A stretch of 48,578 nucleotides of DNA, taken from contig JAQUXP010000028.1 in the NCBI GenBank assembly GCA_028692395.1, positions 1-48,578 on the forward strand, written 5' to 3'. The notes under the pieces are model-generated. The model was given only the letters and a program-made list of their open reading frames with translations, was not told the origin of the DNA and ran no database searches. Every line of letters starts with the position of its first letter. Position 1 is the stretch's first letter. Shown here in pieces: positions 16,611 to 25,464 of the stretch. Source of the DNA: Lachnospiraceae bacterium. GTDB taxonomy: Bacteria > Bacillota > Clostridia > Lachnospirales > Lachnospiraceae. A program made the translations under genes and the position numbers.

Positions 16611-16672
16611 ATACTCATCTTTTTTAAAAAATCAACTCAATACAAAATATTTTTAGTTTTTGTATCGAGTTA
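16611..16672 (-). promoter_or_regulatory. abiE promoter with inverted-repeat operator
   Basis: TATAAT overlaps the ATG at 16618, with TTGATT 16 bases upstream. Immediately upstream, AACTCGATACAAAA and TTTTGTATTGAGTT form a 14-bp inverted repeat with one mismatch around AT-rich sequence. The half-site ATACAAAAACTA also recurs downstream of the -10 (near 16585-16597). This arrangement fits co-operative autorepression by AbiEi. Confidence 0.65.
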
Positions 16673-16711
16673 ATACTCCGAATGCATATTTCTTTTTTTC
16701 ATGCAAATTAA

Positions 16712-16776
16712 AAGAAGATACTGGATAAACTATTCTGATGCATTATGCTGCAGATTGTTTTATTCAGTACCTTCTT
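16712..16776 (-). terminator. Terminator of GH5 operon
   Basis: AAGAAGATACTG (16712-16723) and CAGTACCTTCTT (16765-16776) pair over 12 bp with one wobble. On the minus strand the second arm runs into CTTCTTTTAATTT. It lies about 45 bases after the GH5 stop. Confidence 0.65.
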
Positions 16777-16821
16777 GTGTTATCATGACTTTGTTTCAAA
16801 TAATGAAAAGCGAATTTCAGG

Positions 16822-18426
16822 CTACTCGACCTCTGCAAATCCAAGTCTCGTGATACGAACACAGCCATCCTCGCCTGTGATACGGACAGTCTGGCTATCT
16901 GCCTGTGAGGCTGCTAACAGTACACGGACCTGCTGCACCCCCTGAGATACCTCTACCCTACTCTTTCTCATGCCTTCCACACCTACAGACAGTGTTCCTT
17001 TGCTGTCTCCCCATAGGTGAATTACCAGCTCCAACTGCTTTTCCTTACCAGACGAAACCGTATATTCTGCAAATTCTCCTTTTGTCAGTACAAGGGCATA
17101 GCGATCCCATCCACAATCAAAACCAAAACGGCTCTCGCCGGGACTCTCCGCCTCTTCCAGCAGCATACCGCAGCCAGTACGATAGGCAATACTGGTATCC
17201 TCCTGTGCCGTTCCACTGAAGGAGCTGCCTTTTCCTGGCATTTCATCAAAATCAGTTGCTCTCATGGTAAATGGAGCCTGACGGAATACATGTCTGGTTA
17301 CCTCCTCATGTAAGCTGCAGTTTTCCAGACGGATGTTCTCCAAATACTGATTCAGGATGTTCTGTGCCTCCTCAAAACCAGGATGCGCACCGCCATGGAT
17401 ATAGGTCAGGATCTTGTCATACTCTTCCGGGCGTTTGATACTGCAGGGAGAATTCGTACATTCCATCTTTTTCCATGGCCACAGATTGTACCCAAATCCC
17501 AGCGATACACACAGTGGGTACAGTGCTGCGTACCACTCATTCAGATTTTCTCCAGTCTCCCCCAGCCAAAGTGGAATATTCCATTCCTCGGACTTTGCCA
17601 GGAAAGCATCCAGAATCCTGCGCTCAGGATTTTCTGCATATCTATGGAAATGAAGCACCATATTGTCATCATATTTTTCCCGGAAGATACAAGTCTCTGT
17701 TGCCCAGTGAGGGCCTTCAATACTGAGCAGATGCACCTTGTCGATCTTTCGGATTTCCCGGATCACATCCCGGTAGAACTGTTCCAGCTCCGGTATCAGG
17801 TAATCGTGGTCTCCACTTCCGGCGCTTGGCGGTGCGATGGGCTCGTTTAGCAGGTCATAGCCACCCACCACTTCACGACTGCTATAACGGGCTGCCAGCT
17901 CTTTCCAGAGTGCAATTGCCTTTTTGCGACTGTCACTGTCAATATAAAGCCGGGGCACATCATCCACACAATCATCGATATTTGCACCTGTCTGTCCACC
18001 AGGTGCACCGTGGAGATCTAAAAATGCATAAATACCTGCTTCCTCACACCAATTCAGACAGTGATCTAGCAGTGTAAATCCCTCTTCTTTCCAATGGATA
18101 CCGGGACCCTCTTCCATAAACACTCTCCAGTTCATAGGGATACGCACGGAATTATAGCCAAGCTTTGCCATATAGTTAATATCTTCCTGACGCACGTAAT
18201 CTTGACGGAAGCTTTTCCAGAACTGATCCGCATATTCCTTACCGGTCAGTTCCTCAATTACACGCTCAATCCTGCGTGGTCTGTCAAAACGCTCTCCGAA
18301 GGCCTGCCACATATAGCCTTCCTGCAGCAGCCAGTTTCCCACACCCCAGCCGGTCAGGATGACTTCCTCCCCGCTGCCGTCTAATATTTTTTTACCCTCT
18401 GTATGTAAAAAACCTTTTATTTTCAC
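16822..18426 (-). CDS. GH5-type glycoside hydrolase with C-terminal beta domain
   Basis: Enzyme of 534 residues without a signal peptide, so probably cytoplasmic. The TIM-barrel catalytic domain spans about 1-340: 'SVRIPMNWR', acid/base Glu in 'YDLLNEPIAP' and nucleophile Glu in 'LWLGETGEN' match GH5/clan A. The last about 120 residues ('EEAESPG...RYALVLTKGEFAEY...RITRLGFAEVE') look like a CBM6/35-type beta-sandwich. As last gene of the binding protein-permease-permease operon it should cut imported beta-linked oligosaccharides (gluco- or manno-type). The exact substrate cannot be told from the motifs. A terminator follows. Confidence 0.85.
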   Translation of the reverse strand: MKIKGFLHTEGKKILDGSGEEVILTGWGVGNWLLQEGYMWQAFGERFDRPRRIERVIEELTGKEYADQFWKSFRQDYVRQEDINYMAKLGYNSVRIPMNWRVFMEEGPGIHWKEEGFTLLDHCLNWCEEAGIYAFLDLHGAPGGQTGANIDDCVDDVPRLYIDSDSRKKAIALWKELAARYSSREVVGGYDLLNEPIAPPSAGSGDHDYLIPELEQFYRDVIREIRKIDKVHLLSIEGPHWATETCIFREKYDDNMVLHFHRYAENPERRILDAFLAKSEEWNIPLWLGETGENLNEWYAALYPLCVSLGFGYNLWPWKKMECTNSPCSIKRPEEYDKILTYIHGGAHPGFEEAQNILNQYLENIRLENCSLHEEVTRHVFRQAPFTMRATDFDEMPGKGSSFSGTAQEDTSIAYRTGCGMLLEEAESPGESRFGFDCGWDRYALVLTKGEFAEYTVSSGKEKQLELVIHLWGDSKGTLSVGVEGMRKSRVEVSQGVQQVRVLLAASQADSQTVRITGEDGCVRITRLGFAEVE

Positions 18427-18489
18427 TCTATGCTCCTCTTCTGTACAGCCCTTGCTGCACGATTTCTTTTTCTGCTTTTCGTCTGGTGA

Positions 18490-19374
18490 TTAACCCTTTA
18501 CCGCACCAATGGTAATTCCTTTTACCAGATATTTCTGCAGGAACGGATATACAATCAGTATGGGAAGGATACCCATCACTGCAATTGCCATCTTGATTCC
18601 GGTGGAAGGCAGCTGACTGGCATCAATATTCAGTCCCTGACTGGCACTGCTCATGAGGAACTGGGTATCTAACAGCATCTTATTTAACAATACCTGCGTG
18701 CTGTAAAGTGTATCCTTATTAATATAGTATAAACCATTCAGCCAGTCATTCCAATAGCCCAATCCCACTAACAGTGCCAGCGTGGACAAAATAGATTTTG
18801 ACATAGGAAGCACAACACGAAGCAGGATCTTGAACTCTCCTGCTCCGTCAATTCTGGCGGCATCGATGACTTCTCCTGGAATATTGGAGGTCAGGTAAGT
18901 TCTCATCATAATAACATTGAAGGCACCCATCAGCAGGTTTGGTACAATCAGCGCCCACAAAGTGTTCTTCACATGGAATACCTGCGTCCACATGATATAA
19001 GAAGGAACCAGTCCCCCATTAAAGAGCATCGTAAAGAACAGAAAAAAGGAAATCAGCTTTCTTCCCGGCAGATCTTTTCGCATCAGCGGATAGGCAAACA
19101 AAGTTGTCATGGTCAGATTGGCAAATGTGCCTATGACTGTTACTACAGCAGACAGTCCGTAACCACGCAGCAGTTGTACGGAATCCACCAGAATATATTT
19201 ATATGCGGAAAAGTCAATGCTGCTGGGAATAAAGGAATACCCATTTACAATCAGTTCCCTCTCTCCTGTAATAGAGGAGGCAACCAGAAGCCACAGCGGA
19301 AGAATGCAGAAAGCACACAGCAGGATCATCACACCGTTTGCAACTATCTGAAACGTTTTATTTCTCTCAACCAT
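18490..19374 (-). CDS. Sugar ABC transporter permease, LplC/CUT1 type
   Basis: Inner-membrane permease of 294 residues with six hydrophobic segments. The coupling-helix signature 'EVIDAARIDGAGEFKILLRVVLPMSK' is the binding-protein-dependent permease EAA loop. The C-terminus YLVKGITIGAVKG is the usual ending of LplC/YtcP proteins. It pairs with the permease at 19386-20294 (gap of 11 bases). No ATPase gene is present, so a shared MsmK/MsiK-type ATPase encoded elsewhere is expected. Probable cargo: the oligosaccharide cleaved by the downstream GH5. Confidence 0.92.
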   Translation of the reverse strand: MVERNKTFQIVANGVMILLCAFCILPLWLLVASSITGERELIVNGYSFIPSSIDFSAYKYILVDSVQLLRGYGLSAVVTVIGTFANLTMTTLFAYPLMRKDLPGRKLISFFLFFTMLFNGGLVPSYIMWTQVFHVKNTLWALIVPNLLMGAFNVIMMRTYLTSNIPGEVIDAARIDGAGEFKILLRVVLPMSKSILSTLALLVGLGYWNDWLNGLYYINKDTLYSTQVLLNKMLLDTQFLMSSASQGLNIDASQLPSTGIKMAIAVMGILPILIVYPFLQKYLVKGITIGAVKG

Positions 19375-19385
19375 CTGTATACCCC

Positions 19386-20294
19386 CTAAAATAATGTACT
19401 GTCTTTATCATGTCTGCCAACGATCCAGTTTGCAAGCAGTACCAGAACAAAGCCAACTACAGACTGATACAGACCTGCCGCTGCAGACATACCCACGTTG
19501 CTGGTGACCATCAGGCCTCTGTATACATAGGTATCGATGGTATTAGTTACATCCAGCAGCGGACCACTGTTAAGTGGTACCTGATAGAACAGTCCGAAAT
19601 CCGAATAGAAGATTTTGGAAATTGACATAAGTGTCAATATACTTACGGTAGGAAGCAGAGACGGCAAAGTAATATATCGGATGCGCTGCCATCTGGTTGC
19701 GCCGTCCACCACAGCTGCCTCATAGTAGGAGGTATCAATTCCAATCAGGGTTGCATAATATAACACGGTATTATAACCGATATTTTTCCACAGATTTACA
19801 ATCACAAGAATAAATGGCCAGTATTTGGGCGAAGAATACCAGGATACACTGTCCTTGCCCATCTGTTCCAGTGTATGATTTACATTACCAAATTCTGTGC
19901 TAAGAAAACCATACACAATATAGCTTACTACTACAATTGACACTAGAAATGGCAGCAGAATCACTGTCTGGTAAGCCTTCTTTCCCCGTTTTGTCTTCAG
20001 CTCGCCCAACAAAACAGCAACTGCGATTGCGCCCACTGTTCCCAGCAGGATAAACACCAGATTATAACACAAAGTGTTTCTCGTAATAATCCATGCATCA
20101 TTTGTCTTAAATAAAAAGATAAAGTTTTTCAACCCATTCCAGGCACTTCCAAAAATTCCCTTTTGATAATTATAATTTTTGAAAGCTACAATAATTCCGC
20201 CCATGGGCATATAGTTGTTGATAATCAGGTAAATAATCCCAGGTGTCAGCATGAGATAAAGCGGCAGGTACCGTTTCAATCTGCTTTTCTTCAT
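19386..20294 (-). CDS. Sugar ABC transporter permease, LplB type
   Basis: Permease of 302 residues. The start 'KRYLPLYLMLTPGIIYLIINNYMPMGG' and 'FKNYNYQKGIFGSAWNGLKNF' are typical of LplB/YtePQ proteins. The EAA loop reads 'YYEAAVVDGATRWQRIRYITLPSL'. About six membrane helices are visible. It forms the channel with the downstream LplC-like permease. A strong stem-loop at 20344-20369 separates it from the binding-protein gene and probably lowers its expression relative to that protein. Confidence 0.92.
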   Translation of the reverse strand: MKKSRLKRYLPLYLMLTPGIIYLIINNYMPMGGIIVAFKNYNYQKGIFGSAWNGLKNFIFLFKTNDAWIITRNTLCYNLVFILLGTVGAIAVAVLLGELKTKRGKKAYQTVILLPFLVSIVVVSYIVYGFLSTEFGNVNHTLEQMGKDSVSWYSSPKYWPFILVIVNLWKNIGYNTVLYYATLIGIDTSYYEAAVVDGATRWQRIRYITLPSLLPTVSILTLMSISKIFYSDFGLFYQVPLNSGPLLDVTNTIDTYVYRGLMVTSNVGMSAAAGLYQSVVGFVLVLLANWIVGRHDKDSTLF

Positions 20295-20335
20295 GAGTTT
20301 TCCTCCGTTCTGCGTTTTGTGCGTATAGAGAGTCT

Positions 20336-20369
20336 GATAAAAACAGGAGTGCTGTTTTCAACACTCCTG
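20336..20369 (-). terminator. Intra-operon terminator between binding protein and permease
   Basis: CAGGAGTG (20369-20362) and CACTCCTG (20351-20344) make a perfect 8-bp stem with a 10-base loop, followed on the minus strand by TTTTTATC. It lies between the binding-protein stop and the first permease. It should act as a partial terminator or processing barrier, leaving more binding protein than permease. Confidence 0.8.
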
Positions 20370-20382
20370 CTGTTTTGCCAGG

Positions 20383-21927
20383 TCATTTTGTCTGCATCCA
20401 GGCATCTACCTGTTTCTGTTTCTCGGCAATGACCTCTTCCACACCTGCATCCTTCAGTTCGGAAAGCATCTTCGGAATGGTAACTTCAGGATCGAGAGTA
20501 CCGCAGTTTAATGCGTTCTCGTATTTTGCCTTTACATTGTTGCAGGCAGTAACCTCATTTAGAACATTGGAGTTATCCCACGCAAATCCAAGTGCGATGG
20601 ATTCTTTTGCGGATTTGTTAAATGCATCAGTGTCGGACCAGATGGCTGCACCATCTGTTTCCCAGGGAGTGCTGATCAGCTCGTTAGGCCATACCCATGC
20701 AACAGAGCTGTAAGTAGTATTAGAAGCATCTACACCATCAGGATAGGTCAGAATACCTTTTGCGGCATCCTTTACATAATGCTCTCCTTCGATACCATTG
20801 ATCAGCAGATCACTGAGCTCCGGATTGGTGTAAATCTCGTTCAACACCTGCATTGCCTTGTCAGGCTGCTCACTTTGATGAGCGATGAACCACTGGTTGG
20901 CAACACCTGAGGTTGTCCGAAAAGGACTTACCAATTCCAGAACTTGCATTTCTTTTCCTACTTTTCTGCCCCACTCAGCTTCGATGCCCGGTTTGGTATT
21001 CGTATAGTAAGCAAATCCCTTACCTGCTGCGATCAGATCGTAAGCATTCTGGGTATTGTTAGTTGCATCTGGCATGATCAGACCCTTCTGTGCCCATTCA
21101 TAATGTCTCTGTGCCATATCCTTGTATTCCTCTGTTGCAAAATAGTTCACAACCTCCGTTTTATCGGTCTCGGTAGAATGCATAATTACACCATAATCTC
21201 CGCCTATATCATCTCGCTCGATCATGTGATAACCCATCTGTCCGTTGTCTGACACAATCGGATAGGTATCAGGATAAGCTTCTTTGATCTTCTCAAACAG
21301 AGGCTCCAGATCCGCTTCTGTCTTAATGGTGTCAAGATCGTAATCAACTGCATCCAGCATATCTTTTCTCATAACGACACCAAAGCCCTGGGCTTTCTCC
21401 TTATTGTTTGGAACCGCATAGATACCGTCACCAAACGTCACACATGCCCATTCACTGTCTGTTACTACTTCATCAATACCCTGTCCATACTCTTTAATCA
21501 GATCAGTCAATTCCAGGATCTGTCCTGTGTTGGCTGCTGTCATGGCTGAGATACCAAAGCTGGGGATCAGATCCAGTTTTTCTCCTGATGACAGCATCAG
21601 ATTTACTTCATTTACAAAACTGCCATACCCAAGTCTTACCAGATCAATCTTCGTATTGAATTTTTCCATGGTAATCTCGCTTGCCTTTTCCGCTACTTCT
21701 TGACAAGCCTCGGAGCTGGCATCCCCTACACAGACGATCTTACATACATAAGGTGCCTCACCGGAACCAGAACCTTCTGTTGAAGACGCTGTTACACCGC
21801 TGCTTGAGGTTGTTTTCTCACTGCTGTCTGAAGCTGCCTGCTGTGTTCCTTTTGCATTGCCTCCACATCCGGTAAACAGGCTTGCTGTTACTGCCAGTGC
21901 CATGAATAATGCCGCTTTTCTTTTCAT
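20383..21927 (-). CDS. Sugar ABC transporter binding lipoprotein, LplA type
   Basis: Solute-binding protein of 514 residues. The signal peptide MKRKAALFMALAVTASLFTGC ends in a lipobox (Cys21), followed by a Ser/Gly/Thr-rich linker. The mature domain has the LplA/YtcQ style, with 'LIPSFGISAMTAANTGQILELTDLIKEYG' near residue 140 and a C-terminal region of the DUF3502 kind. It captures an oligosaccharide outside the membrane for the two permeases downstream. First gene of the GH5 operon. GAGGGAAGG precedes its ATG; an extended -10 lies at 21963. Confidence 0.92.
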   Translation of the reverse strand: MKRKAALFMALAVTASLFTGCGGNAKGTQQAASDSSEKTTSSSGVTASSTEGSGSGEAPYVCKIVCVGDASSEACQEVAEKASEITMEKFNTKIDLVRLGYGSFVNEVNLMLSSGEKLDLIPSFGISAMTAANTGQILELTDLIKEYGQGIDEVVTDSEWACVTFGDGIYAVPNNKEKAQGFGVVMRKDMLDAVDYDLDTIKTEADLEPLFEKIKEAYPDTYPIVSDNGQMGYHMIERDDIGGDYGVIMHSTETDKTEVVNYFATEEYKDMAQRHYEWAQKGLIMPDATNNTQNAYDLIAAGKGFAYYTNTKPGIEAEWGRKVGKEMQVLELVSPFRTTSGVANQWFIAHQSEQPDKAMQVLNEIYTNPELSDLLINGIEGEHYVKDAAKGILTYPDGVDASNTTYSSVAWVWPNELISTPWETDGAAIWSDTDAFNKSAKESIALGFAWDNSNVLNEVTACNNVKAKYENALNCGTLDPEVTIPKMLSELKDAGVEEVIAEKQKQVDAWMQTK

Positions 21928-21962
21928 AATTTGTTCCTTCCCTCTCTCTTTTTGATATGCTT

Positions 21963-21972
21963 ACTATAGCAT
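21963..21972 (-). promoter_or_regulatory. Extended -10 promoter of GH5 operon
   Basis: Minus strand TGCTATAGT, an extended -10 (TGnTATAnT-like), about 35 bases before the binding-protein start. The -35 is poor, as expected for a promoter needing an activator such as the adjacent YesN regulator. Confidence 0.5.
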
Positions 21973-22013
21973 AACGAATTTTGATTTTCTTTCTTCTTTG
22001 TTACCTGGTAGTA

Positions 22014-22071
22014 TCAAAAAAATGACCTCCTGCCACAGAAGGTTTACACAGTCTGCCGGTATTGTCATTTT
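22014..22071 (-). terminator. Terminator after yesN-like gene
   Basis: AAAATGAC (22071-22064 on the minus strand) pairs with GTCATTTT (22026-22019), followed by further T residues. The large loop contains weaker CAGA/TCTG pairings. It separates the two-component operon from the GH5 operon. Confidence 0.7.
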
Positions 22072-22100
22072 TGTTACTGAAACTATTAAAAAAAGTACTT

Positions 22101-23690
22101 TTATTTTCTTTCCTCTGTAGGTCTGATACCAAATGTTTTCTTATAGAGCTGCGAAAAATGCGAAAAATTGGAATATCCCACCTTCAGTGCCACAATGCTG
22201 ACCGGCAGTGCTGAGCTTTTGAGCAATGCCTGCGCCATCTTCATTTTCTCCTGTATAATAAACTCTTTCATGGAAATGCCTGTTTTCTTTTTGAACATGC
22301 GGGATACATAGGAAGGGTTCATAAATACCTCCATGGCAATATCCTCTCTGCGGATCTCCTGATCCAAATTACGATATATGTAGTCCTTAATCTGCTCCAC
22401 ACAAACATCTGCCTTGTTTTCGTCTTCTTCCTCCTGGGTGAAAAAGGCGGTTACCATGCGAAGAAATTCTTTCATAACCGTAATATTGGCATAGGCGCCC
22501 AGATAACATTCCACCTGCTTCTTATCAGAAAAAATATCTTCCTGAGAAGTGCCGCTCCTTTCTGCCACCACAACCAGTATGCGAACAAACTCGTTATAAA
22601 ATCGCTGCAGGACATAAGCATCCAGGCAATCATACTCCGCCATGGCATCCAGCCAGGAGCAGGCCTGCTCATAGACTGTTCTGCCAAGACCCCTTTCCAA
22701 AAGCCTCTCCCATGCATGATAGTCAACAGGAGTAATCTCTGCACAGTTTTCTTTTTTATCTTTGCCAAAAAAGATCCTGCACTTCAGGGCTACATTGTTT
22801 TCCCTCTCCCCTTTTAAGCGCTGCCACAGTTTCCCCGTATCGGCAAAGCGACAGTTTTCTCCAATATACAGCGCCATATTACAACGGAAAAAGCCAAGTC
22901 CCATTTCAAAGAAATCCCGTGAGGCACTTTGTATCTGTTCTTCTGTCAGGATCCCGTTTTCCTTCCATACTAATGCACACCAGAACTCCTGCTCCAGCCA
23001 GCTAAGCCAAACCCTGCATCCATCTCCAAGCATTTCCTCCAGAATATTCGTACAACTGATGCGGAATAATTCTTTATCCCAAATACCATCCTTCCATTCG
23101 AGAACCTCTAACAATACCGGGCAGACTTTTGTTTCTCCAGACATAGCAATATCCATCTTAACCATGCTTTTCTGGACACTCTCTCCCTTATCCGTATCCT
23201 CCGGCTCTCTGTACCATGCCTGAAACAGACTGTCCATGATCCGGTTTCTATCCTGAAATACCGTTTTTCCATAAGAATAGAAGCGTTTTTGTTCATGCGC
23301 CTTCGTAATTTTGTTCTTGGCACGAACTACTGCGCTCTCCACATCCTCATAGCGTGCCGGCTGCAGAATATAATCGAAGCTTCCAAGCTTAATCGCCGTT
23401 CTGGCATAGAGAAAGTCTGCATGGGAAGTGAGAAAGATGCACTCCACCTCCATACCACGGTCACAAATCCATTTGTAAAGCTGCAGACCGTTCTCTCCCG
23501 GCATCTCAATATCGCACAGCAGGATATCCACATGATTTTGCAGCAGAATGGTCTTCGCCTCCATTGCGTCGTAAGCCTTATACACATTTTTTACATCAAT
23601 CTCATCCCAGCGAATTCCGCAAATCACACCATTTACTACATTCACCTGGTCATCTACCACCAGCACACTCCAGTCCCTTCTACCACTCAT
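22101..23690 (-). CDS. YesN-type response regulator with AraC DNA-binding domain
   Basis: Regulator of 529 residues. The receiver domain (1-125) has VVDD near 11-14 and phosphoacceptor Asp60 in LLCDIEMPG. A long middle region of unclear structure (about 130-420) leads to a C-terminal AraC pair of helix-turn-helices, with 'EDIAMEVFMNPSYVSRMFKKKTG' and 'VSIVALKVGYSNFSHFSQLYKKTFG'. It overlaps the sensor kinase gene by 11 bases. Proteins of this type activate neighbouring carbohydrate import operons in response to extracellular sugars. The GH5-LplABC operon directly downstream is the likely target. Confidence 0.92.
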   Translation of the reverse strand: MSGRRDWSVLVVDDQVNVVNGVICGIRWDEIDVKNVYKAYDAMEAKTILLQNHVDILLCDIEMPGENGLQLYKWICDRGMEVECIFLTSHADFLYARTAIKLGSFDYILQPARYEDVESAVVRAKNKITKAHEQKRFYSYGKTVFQDRNRIMDSLFQAWYREPEDTDKGESVQKSMVKMDIAMSGETKVCPVLLEVLEWKDGIWDKELFRISCTNILEEMLGDGCRVWLSWLEQEFWCALVWKENGILTEEQIQSASRDFFEMGLGFFRCNMALYIGENCRFADTGKLWQRLKGERENNVALKCRIFFGKDKKENCAEITPVDYHAWERLLERGLGRTVYEQACSWLDAMAEYDCLDAYVLQRFYNEFVRILVVVAERSGTSQEDIFSDKKQVECYLGAYANITVMKEFLRMVTAFFTQEEEDENKADVCVEQIKDYIYRNLDQEIRREDIAMEVFMNPSYVSRMFKKKTGISMKEFIIQEKMKMAQALLKSSALPVSIVALKVGYSNFSHFSQLYKKTFGIRPTEERK

Positions 23691-25416
23691 CTTCCTCCTC
23701 CACTCCCTCTTCTTCTATGCTGTTCCCCTCAGACTGAGGAATAAAAATATCTACACAGGCACCGTTCATATTCTGGAATACAAAGCTGCAGGTTTTCCCA
23801 TAGATCAATTCAAATCTCTGCTGCACATTATAGATACCGATATGTTCCTTGTGCAGCCGTCTGGAAGGATCATTTAGGATCTCCATTACTTCATCTGAAA
23901 ATCCACAGCCATTGTCCATAATTGTAATATTGATAAACTGTTCTTCCCCATTGTAGAACCTTTTTGCCTTGACATGCAAAAAGAGAGCCTGCTCCGCACC
24001 TTTTTGATAACGGCAGGAATTCTCTACAAAAGTGAGAATCGACATGGGCGGTATCTCGAAATTCTCCAGTCCTTCCTGAATATCCTGGGTAAAGACCGGC
24101 GGCAATGCACTGCTCATCTGCTGAAGTTTCACATAGGAAGAGACACTTGCCATCTCTTCGCTTAAGAGCACCGTCTGCGCATGATCCTGAAACACGGAAC
24201 GCAGATAATTGGACATAGTCAGGATCATCTCCTGCATCTGAGCGTATTTGCGTGCCGCCGTCATGGCATACAGATTTTTCATACAATTCAGAAAAAAATG
24301 AGGACGAATCTGAATCTGATAATACTGCAGCTGTGTCTCCTGCACCTGGATCATCCTGTCATAAGCCAGGATCTTCAGCTGCCTTATATGCTGCATCATG
24401 TCATTAAAAGTCTCTTCCACTTTATCATATTCCTGTACCGGACTGTCCACTGCCATGGAGATATCCTCAGATCCACTCTTCACAATTTCATCCATGGTGC
24501 CCACCATATTTTTTAAGGGATTTAAAAATTCCTTTTTTAATAAATGATAGCAGGATACCATCAGTACGCTGAATATTAAAGTAGCAATTAACAGAATAAA
24601 GGGGGTGGCTTCTGTTTCCCAGATGCCCAGATAGGGTTCCACATAGAAAATATCGCAGTCCAGATACTTTGAATATTTCCGGACTACCAGCTGGTTATGG
24701 CTTTTGCCGCTGATATAGGAGCTTTTGTCCGTGCGCAGCTTCACCCCCAGTTTTTTCAGTTCTTTTTCATAGGAGAGAAATTCATCCTGCGCCGCAAAAT
24801 CCAGATAGGCACTGCCTGCTGCAAACTTCTCCGCCCGGGACACATAATTGGCATCTACCATACAGACACAGTACACCTGATTGTTTCCCAGTATTTTCAT
24901 AAAATAACTGCGCCCTTGAATATTGCCTGTGCGCCAGCCCCTGGCTACGCTATCCCCATCCCTCTGCAGTAAGGTGCGCAGGTAGCCTTTCATATTTTCC
25001 TGTTCTTCATAGGTAACATCCTCGCTGTAGGAAGCCCGGTAGGTATCATTTTTCATAGAAAATATGTAAAGAGCATCCACAGAATTAACTGTTTTGATAA
25101 CTGTATTCATTTTCTCCTTCAGATTATACATATTCAGCCAGGCATCCAGATCATTAGATGGATAACACAGCCCTACATAGGAATAATCATTGGCTACCAT
25201 ATCTGCCAGATAAAATTCTGCGCACTGCAGATCTTCTTCCAGAAATGACTGGTATAGTTCGATTTTACTCAGATTATTCTGCGCCAGCTGTTTCTCATGA
25301 ATATAATTGCTGTAGAAGGTAAAACCAACCAGAAACAGAAAAAAAGGCACCAAAAACAACATGGATATCATCAGCAGCATTTTTCTGGCCGGCATTTTCT
25401 TGATCTTTTTCAACAT
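23680..25416 (-). CDS. YesM-type sensor histidine kinase
   Basis: Membrane kinase of about 578 residues. The ATG at 25416 is preferred because CCGGGGGGATATTT precedes it; an upstream ATG at 25452 lacks a good site. Helix one is at about 12-35, the extracellular dCache-like sensor runs about 40-265, helix two follows, then a HAMP region. The phospho-His sits in 'QIRPHFFLNCMKNLYAM', typical of the His_kinase (YesM/LytS-like) family, and the ATPase domain has 'TFVENSCRYQKG' and 'MDNGCGFSDE'. It phosphorylates the overlapping YesN-like regulator. It lies 48 bases downstream of the HisA-like gene, in the same apparent operon. Confidence 0.92.
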   Translation of the reverse strand: MLKKIKKMPARKMLLMISMLFLVPFFLFLVGFTFYSNYIHEKQLAQNNLSKIELYQSFLEEDLQCAEFYLADMVANDYSYVGLCYPSNDLDAWLNMYNLKEKMNTVIKTVNSVDALYIFSMKNDTYRASYSEDVTYEEQENMKGYLRTLLQRDGDSVARGWRTGNIQGRSYFMKILGNNQVYCVCMVDANYVSRAEKFAAGSAYLDFAAQDEFLSYEKELKKLGVKLRTDKSSYISGKSHNQLVVRKYSKYLDCDIFYVEPYLGIWETEATPFILLIATLIFSVLMVSCYHLLKKEFLNPLKNMVGTMDEIVKSGSEDISMAVDSPVQEYDKVEETFNDMMQHIRQLKILAYDRMIQVQETQLQYYQIQIRPHFFLNCMKNLYAMTAARKYAQMQEMILTMSNYLRSVFQDHAQTVLLSEEMASVSSYVKLQQMSSALPPVFTQDIQEGLENFEIPPMSILTFVENSCRYQKGAEQALFLHVKAKRFYNGEEQFINITIMDNGCGFSDEVMEILNDPSRRLHKEHIGIYNVQQRFELIYGKTCSFVFQNMNGACVDIFIPQSEGNSIEEEGVEEEDEW

Positions 25417-25464
25417 AAATATCCCCCCGGATGTATGACTTCTTCCTTCCATCTGCGATTTTGC

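Noticed and set aside
16549-16618. ATG 16618 as antitoxin start
   Set aside because: It overlaps the TATAAT element and lacks a ribosome site, while TTG 16549 has GGAGG at seven bases.
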